Source: Anaerolineae bacterium
Lineage (GTDB): Bacteria > Chloroflexota > Anaerolineae > Aggregatilineales > Phototrophicaceae
Length of the DNA stretch: 64,000 bases
NCBI GenBank assembly: GCA_017303635.1
Contig: JAFLCG010000010.1
Coordinates: 186,001-250,000 of the forward strand
Direction of reading: 5' to 3'
Shown: piece by piece, positions 1-7,600 of the stretch
How the letters are laid out: each line of letters starts with the position of its first letter
Position numbering within the stretch: position 1 is the first letter of the stretch
Position numbers and translations under genes: made by a program
The notes under the pieces: generated by a model
The model's input: the letters and a program-made list of their open reading frames with translations, nothing else
Databases searched by the model: none
Told to the model about the DNA's origin: nothing

Positions 1-57
1 ATCGCGCTCCAGCTCGGTGAATTCCTGATCGACAAGATCCGCGGCGCGTTTCGGTAG
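1..57 (+). CDS. C-terminal end of an unidentified gene (partial)
   Basis: Frame 1 is open from the window edge to a TAG at 55-57 and encodes an 18-residue tail ending LIDKIRGAFR. A strong terminator follows at 94-127, which supports a real gene end. It has the direction of the following operon and probably belongs to the same mobile element. The function cannot be judged from this tail. Confidence 0.45.
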   Translation: MALQLGEFLIDKIRGAFR

Positions 58-93
58 GCCGCGCCCTCGGTTCACTGCATCTCAGCTCCCCAG

Positions 94-127
94 CGGGCGG
101 GTCACACTGGCCCGCCCGTTTTGTTTT
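94..127 (+). terminator. Rho-independent terminator
   Basis: CGGGCGGG (94-101) and CCCGCCCG (111-118) form a perfect 8-bp GC stem with a 9-nt loop, followed directly by TTTTGTTTT (119-127). It separates the upstream partial gene from the operon starting at 145. The U-tract runs almost into the ribosome binding site of the next gene, so that gene needs a promoter outside the visible sequence or read-through. Confidence 0.85.
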
Positions 128-144
128 GGATAAAGGACTTGCCT

Positions 145-3012
145 ATGCGCCCGCTGCTGCTCATCGCCCTGGTCTGCCTCTTGTCTGTGCTGCTACTGCC
201 CAGCGGCCTGCCCACTACCCGTGCCCAGCAGATCATTGTTCCTGATTGGTGCTACACCTTCGATTTCACCGCGCCAGCCGGTCAACAGGGCTGGGCACCG
301 ATGACCTTAAGCGCAGATGTGGCAGCAGGATGGGGTGGCGGCGCGGCAGTCTATTACAGTGGCGCTGGATGGGGGCTGGCGACCGACAACTGGGGGGCCT
401 ACTGGAGCGGCGGCACGATAGGCATTCAGCAGGCGTTTGAAGCGTCTATCACAGGCATCATTTACCAGCCCGAAACCAGTGATATTGGCATTCGGATATT
501 CTGGCGCAACTCGATGAGCAACCCGGCCTATGCCCAGCCACCACACGTTGAATGGACTGGCACGGCTGGCAATACATACTATTTTTCGACGCCCTTTGAA
601 GTGACGACCGGGCTCCAGGTTGGCCTATCCAAAAATGGACCTTTCAGCACTGCATATCGTTTGCAGTCGCTTTATTTAGAGGGGGTTGGGACTAATCCAT
701 TTCCAGCCAATGAATGTGGCGACGATGGCCTAATCCGCCCGTTCAGCTTGGTAGATGAATACATCCCCACACCGCCACTGACTGATCCAGCAATGACGGA
801 TTACGCGGGGTTTTGGGACTGTAACGGAGACAACCTGGAGCTGCTGCCTTTCTTATCCTGTGCCACGGTGACAGCTCAAAGCCTAAGTGCTGATGCATCT
901 GTGATGGCATCAGGCGATGGTGTAATCGCTTCAATAACCCCATTCTCGGCTTCAGCCGCTTGCAAAACCCTTCAGGTTCGCTTGTTCTTTGATGACAAAA
1001 CCTGTCTCTACTTCTTGCCCAACCCAGACCCATTTGCGTCCTCAGATGGATGGGTGACTGAGGAGTTAGACAACGCATATTTTGTCAATCTCCAGTTGGA
1101 TAATGGGGACATCATCATCTATCTGGTAAATGATGCTAATCGTTATGTCCACGTTGGTTTGCGCGTAGAGGCTGGTTGCATTTTAGGAAAGGCCATTGCT
1201 CGACAAGCAGCAGCAACGAGACTTAAAGGCCCTGTGAGTGCTCTTCTTGCTGTTTTTGGAGTGCTACCAGGCTTAGCTGCATCAATTATTCTGCCTGACA
1301 ACCCTTACTCAGCAGGCGTGACCTTTATGTGGCGGTTGCAGGATGGTGTTGGGCCGGTTGGCTCAAGCCGCTTGCTAAATGACCTGACTGAATATGCAGA
1401 CCCAACCCTTGCTTGCAATGTGGATCCGCTGTATGCCAACTGCCTGACCAACAACCCCACCATGCTCAGAGATGGTGATGGTTGGTCAAGTATCGGCACG
1501 GTGAGCTGGAACACCTTTAACGGCAGGGGGGTGAGCATCCCGGCACAGTCCGGTATCAATCAGGTGCTGGCGCTCAATGAAGCCACTGAATACACCGTCA
1601 CGTTTGACATCATTGGTGAAATTGGCGGCAGCAGCCGCGCTATCCTGCAACTGGGTGATTTGATTGAGGAAGTGACCATTAACCCGCTGGGCAATTCGGT
1701 CATCTTGCAGGGTGTGCCGCAACCAGACTATGGCACCCTGACCACCCTCTCCTTAACCAACATCGGGCCGCCCGGCTTTTATGTGCAGGGAATCTGCGTG
1801 GTCGAAGGAGATGTAGTGCCACCCCTGAGCTGCGGTGTCAATAACCCGACCTTTGATTTTACGATTGCGGGCTGGAACGTCTCTAACCCCACGGTCCAGT
1901 GGCGCGGCGGCGCGGTATATATACCCAAGACCCAGAGCATCCTGCAGGATGTGACGCTGGCTGAAGGCACTTACACCCTGGAGCTGGATGTTCGTGCCAG
2001 CCTGGACTTCCTGACCTATACCAGCGGGGATGGGCTATCCATCAATGTATATTATCCCAACGGGACATCCGGCAACCTGCCAGTACAAGCCAACTGGAAC
2101 CTACCTGGTCAGCCGGGCTATCCAAACCTGCCCCAACGCCTAACGGCCACTTTCACACTGGGTTCTGCCTTGACAGGCAATCTACGCTTTGAGCCGGTGC
2201 TGACAGAGCCGGATAGCAGCATCCTGGGCGTGCTGATTGATCGTGTCTGTTTGACCAGAGGCTCCCCTGAAGGAGGTGGCGGTCCCTTTACACCCGTATG
2301 TGAGAAAGCCTCCATACCGGAGAATAACGAGTTGGGAGCCTGGACCGCCTGGCACTGGCACAACCAATATCGGTTTTTCAGTTGTGAGCTGATGGTCTTT
2401 CTCAACACACAGTATAAGTTTTTCCAGGACACCGCCCGCACATCGTTCATGGCCACGCGCTGGTTTATGTCCACTATCACCTATACCAGCAATTGGGCGG
2501 GGACGGACCTATTCCCCTGGCTGGGTGGTCACTTTAGAAACATCGCGGTGGGGCAAGTGACCACCGTCAACCAGGAGAGCAATGCCGGCTTTTGGGATGT
2601 ACTGATAGCCATCATCGACAGCATCATCCGGCCCATTCTGGATCTGATCCTGTGGATCATCGGGGAAGCGGCCCGGCTGCTGCTTTGGCTCATCCAGTCA
2701 CTGCTGGGCCTGGTGCTTCAGATCATCTCGCTGCTGCTCAACGTCATCCTGATGGGGATGCAGGTACTGACTTCCCTGATTGCTGCCTTCAATGCTGCGC
2801 CCATCACCCCGATCAGCAATCTGCCCCAGTGTGGCCTCAATCCCCAGAGTCACGGTTTCTGTATCGCGCTATGGATACTGGAAAATACCATCTTTAGCGG
2901 ACCGGGTGCATTGATGATCCCGCTGATTGTTGGCATCAGCTCCATTCATCTGCTCATCTGGGTGCTGGCAGAGTATCAGCGGCTGATCCGCCGCGTGGGG
3001 ATGCTGTCATGA
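145..3012 (+). CDS. Large exported protein with C-terminal membrane helices (mobile-element surface or transfer protein)
   Basis: This is a protein of about 955 residues. I start it at ATG 145 rather than the upstream TTG at 121, because AAAGGA at 133-138 is well placed and residues 1-26 then form a clean signal peptide ending in TTRAQQ. The long extracytoplasmic part is rich in Gly, Asn and Trp. It contains two similar beta-type segments (around residues 450-565 and 570-710) that look like carbohydrate-binding or jelly-roll modules. The last 160 residues hold a hydrophobic block of about 70 residues (three or so helices), a short Cys-containing loop and one or two more helices. An exported N-part with a polytopic C-part recalls VirB6/TrbL-type conjugation proteins, but I see no diagnostic motif. 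The stop overlaps the next ATG (ATGA). Confidence 0.75.
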   Translation: MRPLLLIALVCLLSVLLLPSGLPTTRAQQIIVPDWCYTFDFTAPAGQQGWAPMTLSADVAAGWGGGAAVYYSGAGWGLATDNWGAYWSGGTIGIQQAFEASITGIIYQPETSDIGIRIFWRNSMSNPAYAQPPHVEWTGTAGNTYYFSTPFEVTTGLQVGLSKNGPFSTAYRLQSLYLEGVGTNPFPANECGDDGLIRPFSLVDEYIPTPPLTDPAMTDYAGFWDCNGDNLELLPFLSCATVTAQSLSADASVMASGDGVIASITPFSASAACKTLQVRLFFDDKTCLYFLPNPDPFASSDGWVTEELDNAYFVNLQLDNGDIIIYLVNDANRYVHVGLRVEAGCILGKAIARQAAATRLKGPVSALLAVFGVLPGLAASIILPDNPYSAGVTFMWRLQDGVGPVGSSRLLNDLTEYADPTLACNVDPLYANCLTNNPTMLRDGDGWSSIGTVSWNTFNGRGVSIPAQSGINQVLALNEATEYTVTFDIIGEIGGSSRAILQLGDLIEEVTINPLGNSVILQGVPQPDYGTLTTLSLTNIGPPGFYVQGICVVEGDVVPPLSCGVNNPTFDFTIAGWNVSNPTVQWRGGAVYIPKTQSILQDVTLAEGTYTLELDVRASLDFLTYTSGDGLSINVYYPNGTSGNLPVQANWNLPGQPGYPNLPQRLTATFTLGSALTGNLRFEPVLTEPDSSILGVLIDRVCLTRGSPEGGGGPFTPVCEKASIPENNELGAWTAWHWHNQYRFFSCELMVFLNTQYKFFQDTARTSFMATRWFMSTITYTSNWAGTDLFPWLGGHFRNIAVGQVTTVNQESNAGFWDVLIAIIDSIIRPILDLILWIIGEAARLLLWLIQSLLGLVLQIISLLLNVILMGMQVLTSLIAAFNAAPITPISNLPQCGLNPQSHGFCIALWILENTIFSGPGALMIPLIVGISSIHLLIWVLAEYQRLIRRVGMLS

Positions 3013-3569
3013 AACAATTACTGATCTGCCTGCTGGTGCTGGTGGCGGCTCCGCTCGTCGCCAGCGCCCAGACCGGGCGGGATTGTGGCAGCGGCTTGCC
3101 GTGTGGGCCCATCCCCTGGCAACGCATTACCCTGCCACGCCTGCCCAGCCCAACCCCGATGGCTACGCTTAATGTCGATGTGAACTATCAGCCCACTGCC
3201 AACCCGACAACGGCACCCACCGGCACACCGGGTCTGGAAGTGGGCGAACTCAATGACGGCGTGGCGACTTTGCAATCGGTGCTGGCTGCCACCCCGTTCC
3301 CCATCAATAACGAGATGGGTACACCGGTTAGCCCTTCAGAGGCGATTGATGAGGTCAGCGGCGATGCAGCCAATTTCTTTGGTTTTGCCCGTTCGGTGCT
3401 TTCGCCCGGCACCTTTGGTATTTTGTGGCCTCTGGTGGCTTTTAGCTTCACCGCGCTGATGATCGTGCTAGTGGTCAAGAGCAGCACTTTTATCATTCCT
3501 GCTGTGGTGGCTGTATTTGGTCTGATTCGCAAGATTGTAGACATCATCCTGGGCTTTATCCCCGGTTAG
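3009..3569 (+). CDS. Exported protein with Pro/Thr linker and C-terminal membrane segments
   Basis: This 186-residue protein starts at an ATG that overlaps the previous stop by 4 bases, so translation is probably coupled. It has a signal peptide (residues 1-20, ending VASAQ), a short Cys-containing stretch, a Pro/Thr-rich linker and an amphipathic segment. The last 60 residues contain two hydrophobic stretches near 135-158 and 160-183. The layout resembles the upstream 955-residue protein in miniature: exported head, linker, membrane tail. No family recognised. Its position makes it a likely partner in the same envelope complex. Confidence 0.7.
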   Translation: MKQLLICLLVLVAAPLVASAQTGRDCGSGLPCGPIPWQRITLPRLPSPTPMATLNVDVNYQPTANPTTAPTGTPGLEVGELNDGVATLQSVLAATPFPINNEMGTPVSPSEAIDEVSGDAANFFGFARSVLSPGTFGILWPLVAFSFTALMIVLVVKSSTFIIPAVVAVFGLIRKIVDIILGFIPG

Positions 3570-3581
3570 TGAGGTGATCTG

Positions 3582-3848
3582 ATGACTGCTACTCCCACCC
3601 CGCTCCCCAGCCCAACGCCAATTCCCGGCACGCCCTGGGCCACCCCCACTCCGATGGTTTTGGGTACGCCCGACCAACCATTTACTATTGGTGGGAGCAA
3701 CATCCAGATTGCAGAGGCCGCCGTGCAAGGCTACCAGTATGCTAACCAGGCGGGCATCTTTGATCTGATGTGGCTGGCCATTGTCATCTTTGTGGCAGTC
3801 GGTGGCACCTGGACCATTGTCCGACGCCTGCAAAGGATGGACACATGA
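3582..3848 (+). CDS. Small single-pass membrane protein with TP-rich N-terminus
   Basis: This 88-residue protein has an N-terminal 30 residues made mostly of Thr and Pro (PTPLPSPTPIPGTP). A predicted helix region follows, then one membrane segment near residues 62-80 and a short basic tail (RRLQRMDT). A GAGGTGAT ribosome site sits at 3571-3578. With no classical signal peptide, the TP-rich part probably lies outside the membrane (N-out). Its stop overlaps the ATG of the next gene (ATGA). No family recognised. Confidence 0.65.
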   Translation: MTATPTPLPSPTPIPGTPWATPTPMVLGTPDQPFTIGGSNIQIAEAAVQGYQYANQAGIFDLMWLAIVIFVAVGGTWTIVRRLQRMDT

Positions 3849-4789
3849 CCTTTATTGAGTTTAGAGACCCGGGTTTCGACCCGACCAGCAATCAATATCC
3901 GCCCAGCAAAGCCAAGACCGGGCCACTAATCACGTGTGGCGCGTTTCTCTTCCTCCTGGTGGGCGCGTGCGGTTTTGGCACCAGCTTCTTTGGCAGCCGG
4001 AATGCCCAGGCATCCGCTGAAGCCACCGGCACCGCGCTGGCCTTAGTCCCGACCGCCACACTCACAATAGACCCCTGGGCAGCGACTGGCACCGCGTTCT
4101 ACTGGTCTACCCTCACACCCCCACCAACCGAAACACCCACCCCCACAGTCACACCGACCGAGACCGCCACCCTGACTCCGACAGCAACGGAAACCCCCGA
4201 CGCCTGGGAGGCCACCGGCACGGCCATCTTTGCGCTGACAGCAGCCTTCACCCCCATGAGCATGGTCAGTGAGACCGCACCGGCCAGTGTCGAGAGTTAC
4301 CCAACACCCCTGCAAAATGGGGGTGGTGGCACCTTTGGTGGAAATGGCAGCTCTGGTGGTGGGGGCAGCTCTGGTGGCACAGCACCGCGCCAGCCCATCT
4401 TTATCACCCAGGTGGTGGTCATCACTCAGCCACCGGCCCCCACACCCCGCCCGGTGGTCATCACCCAGGTGGTGGTGGTCACACCCACGGCCACCCCAAC
4501 ACCCACCCCCACCTTAACACCTGGCATCACCTTAACACCTGGTGCGACCCTCATCTGGAGTGAGACCCCAACGCCCAGCCAGACCGCTACAGCGACCGAG
4601 ACTCCGACCGCGACCTGGACAGCGACGTGGACAGAGACTCCGACCGCTACCGCGACCGCTACAGCGACCGAGACTCCGACCGCGACCTGGACGCCAACCC
4701 CGACCTGGACGCAGACGTCCACAGCGACGTGGACCGCAACCTGGACGGAGACCCCAACGGAAACGCCAACGGAGACCCCCACGGCATGA
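3845..4789 (+). CDS. Membrane-anchored Thr/Pro-repeat protein
   Basis: This 314-residue protein starts at ATG 3845, which overlaps the previous stop. The frame is open further upstream, but that part lies inside the preceding gene. A short basic head is followed by a membrane segment (about residues 29-48). The rest is low complexity: three copies of a W-(E/A)-AT-GTA-type motif (near residues 78, 121 and similar), a Gly/Ser patch, valine-rich strands (QVVVITQP repeated) and a C-terminal tail of T-P/T-A-T-W repeats. It probably forms an extended stalk across or outside the envelope. The C-terminal coding DNA contains a perfect 39-bp direct repeat, so copy number may vary between strains. Confidence 0.65.
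   Translation: MTFIEFRDPGFDPTSNQYPPSKAKTGPLITCGAFLFLLVGACGFGTSFFGSRNAQASAEATGTALALVPTATLTIDPWAATGTAFYWSTLTPPPTETPTPTVTPTETATLTPTATETPDAWEATGTAIFALTAAFTPMSMVSETAPASVESYPTPLQNGGGGTFGGNGSSGGGGSSGGTAPRQPIFITQVVVITQPPAPTPRPVVITQVVVVTPTATPTPTPTLTPGITLTPGATLIWSETPTPSQTATATETPTATWTATWTETPTATATATATETPTATWTPTPTWTQTSTATWTATWTETPTETPTETPTA
4582..4692 (+). repeat. 39-bp perfect direct repeat in the Thr-rich tail
   Basis: Positions 4582-4620 and 4654-4692 are identical over 39 bases, inside a wider block (about 4560-4785) of 6-base units of the type GACCGC/ACCTGG. In frame they encode repeated TATETPTATWT-like residues. Such a tract is prone to slippage or recombination. In the other two frames it gives Asp/Arg/Ser- and Arg/Pro-rich nonsense peptides that should not be taken as genes. 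Confidence 0.85.
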
Positions 4790-5142
4790 GGCACCTATTC
4801 GACTATCTACGCGGGAAACAGAGCAGACGGCAGAAGCTGCCCCACCTGGTGGCCAGCTTGCGCCAGGAGCTGGATGCAGCCAGCCTGGATGAGGATGACT
4901 ACCTGCTGATGATGACGGGCAGCTTCCGGGATGTGCAGGCGGCGCGGGAATTCCTGTACCAGTCGGGCAGCCGGAATGCCATTGAGGCGCTGCCCAAACT
5001 TCCAAAACCGAAGCGGATGACCTTCCGGCAGCGGCTGCTGCGCTGGCTCCAGGAGCTGGAGGGCAGCCAACCCACGGACCCGATGCTCCAGCAGCGGCGG
5101 GAATGGTTGCGCCAGGAGAAAAAGACAGAGCGCGGCTGGTGA
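4786..5142 (+). CDS. Hypothetical cytoplasmic protein, last gene of the surface operon
   Basis: This 118-residue protein begins at ATG 4786, overlapping the previous TGA (ATGA). The same frame is open upstream through the repeat tract but gives only an Asp/Arg low-complexity peptide, so the short start is preferred. It is helical and charged, with an LVASLRQELDAASLDEDDYLL segment, then a basic region (KLPKPKRMTFRQRLLRWLQEL) and an Arg-rich tail. It has no signal or membrane segment. It may bind nucleic acid or a cytoplasmic face of the complex; no family recognised. Confidence 0.55.
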   Translation: MRHLFDYLRGKQSRRQKLPHLVASLRQELDAASLDEDDYLLMMTGSFRDVQAAREFLYQSGSRNAIEALPKLPKPKRMTFRQRLLRWLQELEGSQPTDPMLQQRREWLRQEKKTERGW

Positions 5143-5157
5143 GAAGCTGCTACCTGG

Positions 5158-5703
5158 CTAAGGATTCAGTCGCTGCTTTCGGGCAGCGATTTCTTTATTG
5201 ATCCGCTGGGGGTCTGGTGGGCCAGCCGGTGGGGCCGGTCGGCGGGGCCGCGGGCGCATGTTGGGCGGGAACTCTGGTTCCTGGTCGGGTTCATCCCACA
5301 GGGGATGGCCATCATCGCGCCGAGTCGGTTTGTTTGGCTTTTCTCGACTAACAATCCACCAGACAGCCCCGACTACCAGCAGCACTATAGCAATTGGGAT
5401 GCCACCACGTTGGCCCACAGTAAGGTCAAGCCACATGGCTCCAAAGATCATGGCTGCAATCGCTATCCCTGTGACCACATACCAGAAGATAAAGAACTCC
5501 AGATAGATAAGCATCCGCCGTATAAAGAGAACAATTGGCAGCAGCACAACTGCACCCAGCCCCAGAAGCAATTGAAGAATGAACTGGTGTACATCGCCGG
5601 TTTGCATAAAGTTGACCATCGGTAGCCCTACAGCGTACATCAGGCCAGCCAGAACGATGATTCGTAAAGCAAGGCGCGGTATATGTGACCAATTGCCAGT
5701 CAT
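5158..5703 (-). CDS. Four-helix membrane protein with Pro/Arg-rich cytoplasmic tail
   Basis: This 181-residue protein has hydrophobic segments near residues 12-30, 42-62, 68-90 and 98-116. A basic, proline-rich tail follows (RPRPRRPAPPAGPPDP at about 152-167). It lies tail to tail with the surface operon (16 bp gap) and points the opposite way, between that operon and the repressor gene. No catalytic motif or family recognised. In temperate or integrative elements, small membrane proteins beside the repressor often act in exclusion or immunity, but here that is only a positional guess. Confidence 0.6.
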   Translation of the reverse strand: MTGNWSHIPRLALRIIVLAGLMYAVGLPMVNFMQTGDVHQFILQLLLGLGAVVLLPIVLFIRRMLIYLEFFIFWYVVTGIAIAAMIFGAMWLDLTVGQRGGIPIAIVLLVVGAVWWIVSREKPNKPTRRDDGHPLWDEPDQEPEFPPNMRPRPRRPAPPAGPPDPQRINKEIAARKQRLNP

Positions 5704-5803
5704 GTTTTGTCTCCAAACTCACTTATACCTTATCGGCATAATTAGAGTATGGTTGATTTTAGGTTTTACTAACAGGGGGTGCAGTGTGAAGAATTTATGA
5801 ATT

Positions 5804-6127
5804 TCAGGCGTGGTTACGGATTTTGTCAGTCATGGCTTGAATGACATCAAGGTATTCCTCTCTTCTCATTTTGGTTATCACTTCAGCCTCTAACATTGAC
5901 AGTGACGACGCCAGATCTGGTGGCGTTGGATTGTCGGTCAAGCCCAGCAGGTAGTCACTCGACACGTTCAAAGCAGATGCCAGCAGCTTCAGCTTGTCTG
6001 CTTTGATTCCGGATTTGTCGTTTTCATAGCGGTTGATGTCCTGAACAGACACCCCGGAAAGCTCATAGAGCTGCTCCTGGGTGTATCGTCTTTTCATTCG
6101 CGCCCAGCGCAATCTTTCACCGATCAT
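5804..6127 (-). CDS. XRE-family repressor (CI-like)
   Basis: This protein of about 107 residues has an N-terminal helix-turn-helix of the lambda-repressor type: IGERLRWARMKRRYTQEQL, then the recognition part SVQDINRYENDKS, then LASALNVSSDYLLGL, which is the usual XRE/HTH_3 layout. I start at ATG 6127, because GAAAGG on the minus strand lies about 11 nt upstream of it but abuts the alternative GTG at 6139. The C-terminal 40 residues are helical and probably dimerise the protein; there is no peptidase domain. It diverges from the small HTH gene at 6280 with operator-like sites between them, as in a CI/Cro switch. Confidence 0.8.
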   Translation of the reverse strand: MIGERLRWARMKRRYTQEQLYELSGVSVQDINRYENDKSGIKADKLKLLASALNVSSDYLLGLTDNPTPPDLASSLSMLEAEVITKMRREEYLDVIQAMTDKIRNHA

Positions 6128-6143
6128 GGTTAGAAACACCTTT

Positions 6144-6259
6144 CAGTTTTGATACCTTAATCCTATGCCGTATTGACATAGGCACAACTATCAAATACTA
6201 TGGGGATAGGCTGTCAGTTTTGATGGTCTACATTTTTGCCAGAGTACCTATCAAAAGTT
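6144..6259. promoter_or_regulatory. Four operator-like sites between the divergent regulators
   Basis: The motif cAGTTTTGATA occurs four times in alternating orientation: CAGTTTTGATA (6144-6154, +), reverse of CTATCAAATAC (6188-6198), CAGTTTTGATG (6215-6225, +) and reverse of CCTATCAAAAGTT (6247-6259). The first lies just upstream of the repressor start, the second overlaps the -10 of the rightward promoter, and the last abuts the ribosome site of the 6280 gene. A separate inverted repeat, CCTATG/CATAGG (6162-6167, 6177-6182), lies in the middle. This fits binding by the XRE repressor and its Cro-like partner. Confidence 0.65.
6173..6201 (+). promoter_or_regulatory. Rightward promoter of the early operon
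   Basis: A perfect -35 TTGACA (6173-6178) is followed by a 17-bp spacer and TACTAT (6196-6201, 4 of 6 matches to TATAAT). It faces the Cro-like gene and the whole rightward gene run. An operator-like site (6188-6198) covers the spacer end and the -10, so a bound repressor would block it. Confidence 0.65.
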
Positions 6260-6279
6260 ATAGGAGGAGGCTATCGAAG

Positions 6280-6483
6280 ATGGCAAAGCGCAACGCTATG
6301 GCAGTTTTGGAGAAAGAGAAAGGAGATCTTCATAAGGTCATACCCCCGTTGGTGAACGCAGGTGGTCAGAAGCTGGCGGCCACTGAACTCAATGTCAGCC
6401 AAGCAACCATTAGTGAATGGTTGACCCGAAATCGCTACGTCCGCAAGGTGCAATACGTCCCACTGGAGGCTCAGCCAGAATGA
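6280..6483 (+). CDS. Small helix-turn-helix protein (Cro-like)
   Basis: This 67-residue protein starts at ATG 6280, preceded by a strong AGGAGG at 6262-6267. The frame is open to 6220 but has no ribosome site there. The sequence GGQKLAATELNVSQATISEWLTRN (residues 28-51) is a helix-turn-helix of the Cro/YdaS-like type. It is divergent from the repressor and is the first gene of the rightward operon, the classic place of Cro. The stop overlaps the next ATG (ATGA). It probably binds the operator cluster upstream. Confidence 0.75.
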   Translation: MAKRNAMAVLEKEKGDLHKVIPPLVNAGGQKLAATELNVSQATISEWLTRNRYVRKVQYVPLEAQPE

Positions 6484-7010
6484 ACACCGCCGCTACCACT
6501 GACAGCTTTCGACTCCGCGTGTTTGATCCCCGCGTCCGCATGTGGATCAACCTTAGCCACCGCTACCCCTCACTGGAGGCCGCCTCAGAGGACGCCACCC
6601 AGTACATGAAGCTGGGCCAGTACCGCATTGGCTACCCCCGCGTCGCCATTTATGCGGGCAGCAAGCAGATCAAAGTCCTGGACCAGACACCGCGCCAGGC
6701 ATTCGAGGGGCTGCCCATCCCCCCTGCCCGCGCTATCCCCCAGCCCAGCATCCGCACCCCGGCTGGCCTGCTGCACCGGCTCCAGGTGGTGAAGGCGGCT
6801 GATGCTGAGCACATGAGCTGGCAGGGCCTGCACCGAATCATGGTCGTGAATCCGCACGGCTGGGTCATCGACACCGATCCGCTGGGCGGGGTCATCGAGT
6901 GGGATGAGCTGGGCAACCTGTACGCGAAAGCAGGCTATCCCCCCAGCCAGTACAACACCGCCATTGATGCCAACGACTGGGTGGTCATCAGCACCAAGAT
7001 CAACTCATGA
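6480..7010 (+). CDS. Hypothetical protein of the early operon
   Basis: This 176-residue protein starts at ATG 6480 and overlaps the HTH gene by 4 bases. An earlier in-frame start at 6417 lies inside that gene and is rejected. It is soluble, with mixed alpha/beta content and two halves. The first (FRLRVFDPRVRMWINLSHR...YPRVAIYAGSKQIKV) may be a small beta domain. The second contains NPHGWVIDTDPLGGVIEWDEL, which could be a second beta module. No catalytic motif and no family recognised. The next gene again starts in its stop codon. Confidence 0.55.
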   Translation: MNTAATTDSFRLRVFDPRVRMWINLSHRYPSLEAASEDATQYMKLGQYRIGYPRVAIYAGSKQIKVLDQTPRQAFEGLPIPPARAIPQPSIRTPAGLLHRLQVVKAADAEHMSWQGLHRIMVVNPHGWVIDTDPLGGVIEWDELGNLYAKAGYPPSQYNTAIDANDWVVISTKINS

Positions 7011-7105
7011 CCCGCTTGTTTCCCATCGTCGGGGCCGCGCTGCTCACCTTTGCTGTGCTGGCCATCGTGCTCACCGTCTGCAATTGGCTATTCGCTGGTC
7101 TATAG
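7007..7105 (+). CDS. 32-residue single-pass membrane peptide
   Basis: ATG 7007 overlaps the previous TGA. The frame encodes MTRLFPIVGAALLTFAVLAI... and ends at TAG 7103-7105. Residues 5-29 are one continuous hydrophobic helix. The 4-base overlap, codon bias like its neighbours, and the next gene beginning 13 bp later after an AAAGG site support translation. Small peptides of this kind can be holin-like, toxin-like or membrane-complex accessory subunits; nothing here decides between them. Confidence 0.5.
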   Translation: MTRLFPIVGAALLTFAVLAIVLTVCNWLFAGL

Positions 7106-7117
7106 AAAGGTCTGCTC

Positions 7118-7324
7118 ATGTCCAACCGAATCACCCGCACTGCGCTTTATACCGTCGCCATCGCCCTGGCTTTCCTGGTCATCTACCTGCCGGTGGGCCT
7201 GTTTGTCAGTGACCCCAGCCAGCACCTGTTTATCAGCCTGGTGGGTGTCATCGCTGGCGTCATCATCGCCCGCGTCCGGGGCAAGGTCTTTGATGGCAAG
7301 CCCTCGGTCTTCACCCAGGAATGA
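7118..7324 (+). CDS. Small two-helix membrane protein
   Basis: This 68-residue protein has hydrophobic segments near residues 9-30 and 36-52, then a short basic tail (RVRGKVFDGKPSVFTQE). GAAAGG at 7105-7110 serves as ribosome site. It is the second of three consecutive small membrane proteins. Its stop overlaps the start of the third by 4 bases, so the three are probably made together. No family recognised. Confidence 0.55.
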   Translation: MSNRITRTALYTVAIALAFLVIYLPVGLFVSDPSQHLFISLVGVIAGVIIARVRGKVFDGKPSVFTQE

Positions 7325-7590
7325 GTGGCCGGTGGCTGCTCAATCGTCACTGGGCAGTCCATACCCTGCTGGGCTGGCTGCTCGGGCTGGGCAGCGCGGC
7401 CCTACTGCGGGGGCCATATGCCCCACTGGTGGGACTGCTCAATGGCTGCATTGTGGGCTGGGTGGCTGCGTTTTTCCACGCGGCGCTGAAGCCCGGCTTT
7501 GAGGACTGGTTTTACCCGGTCGCAGCTTTCCACCTGGTGGCGCTGAGTCTGGGGCTGCTGCTGGTTTGTTTCGTCGGTTTTAGTGACTGA
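7321..7590 (+). CDS. Small polytopic membrane protein
   Basis: This 89-residue protein has hydrophobic stretches near residues 10-30, 32-55 and 65-86. Its ATG overlaps the previous stop. Gly-rich helices (GWLLGLGSAALL, GLLNGCIVGWVAA) suggest close helix packing. With 7007 and 7118 it forms a trio of tiny membrane proteins inside the early operon. It has no recognised family and no charged catalytic motif. Confidence 0.55.
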   Translation: MSGRWLLNRHWAVHTLLGWLLGLGSAALLRGPYAPLVGLLNGCIVGWVAAFFHAALKPGFEDWFYPVAAFHLVALSLGLLLVCFVGFSD

Positions 7591-7600
7591 AAGGCTGGTT

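Noticed and set aside
4426..5005. Minus-strand frames rich in VGVSV or Arg/Gly and plus-strand frames rich in Asp/Arg/Ser or Arg/Pro
   Set aside because: They come from the six-base repeats of the Thr-rich stalk gene read in other frames and have no start signals.
5579..5800. Plus-strand frame of 73 codons before the repressor gene
   Set aside because: It overlaps the minus-strand membrane protein gene, has no ribosome site and no recognisable features.
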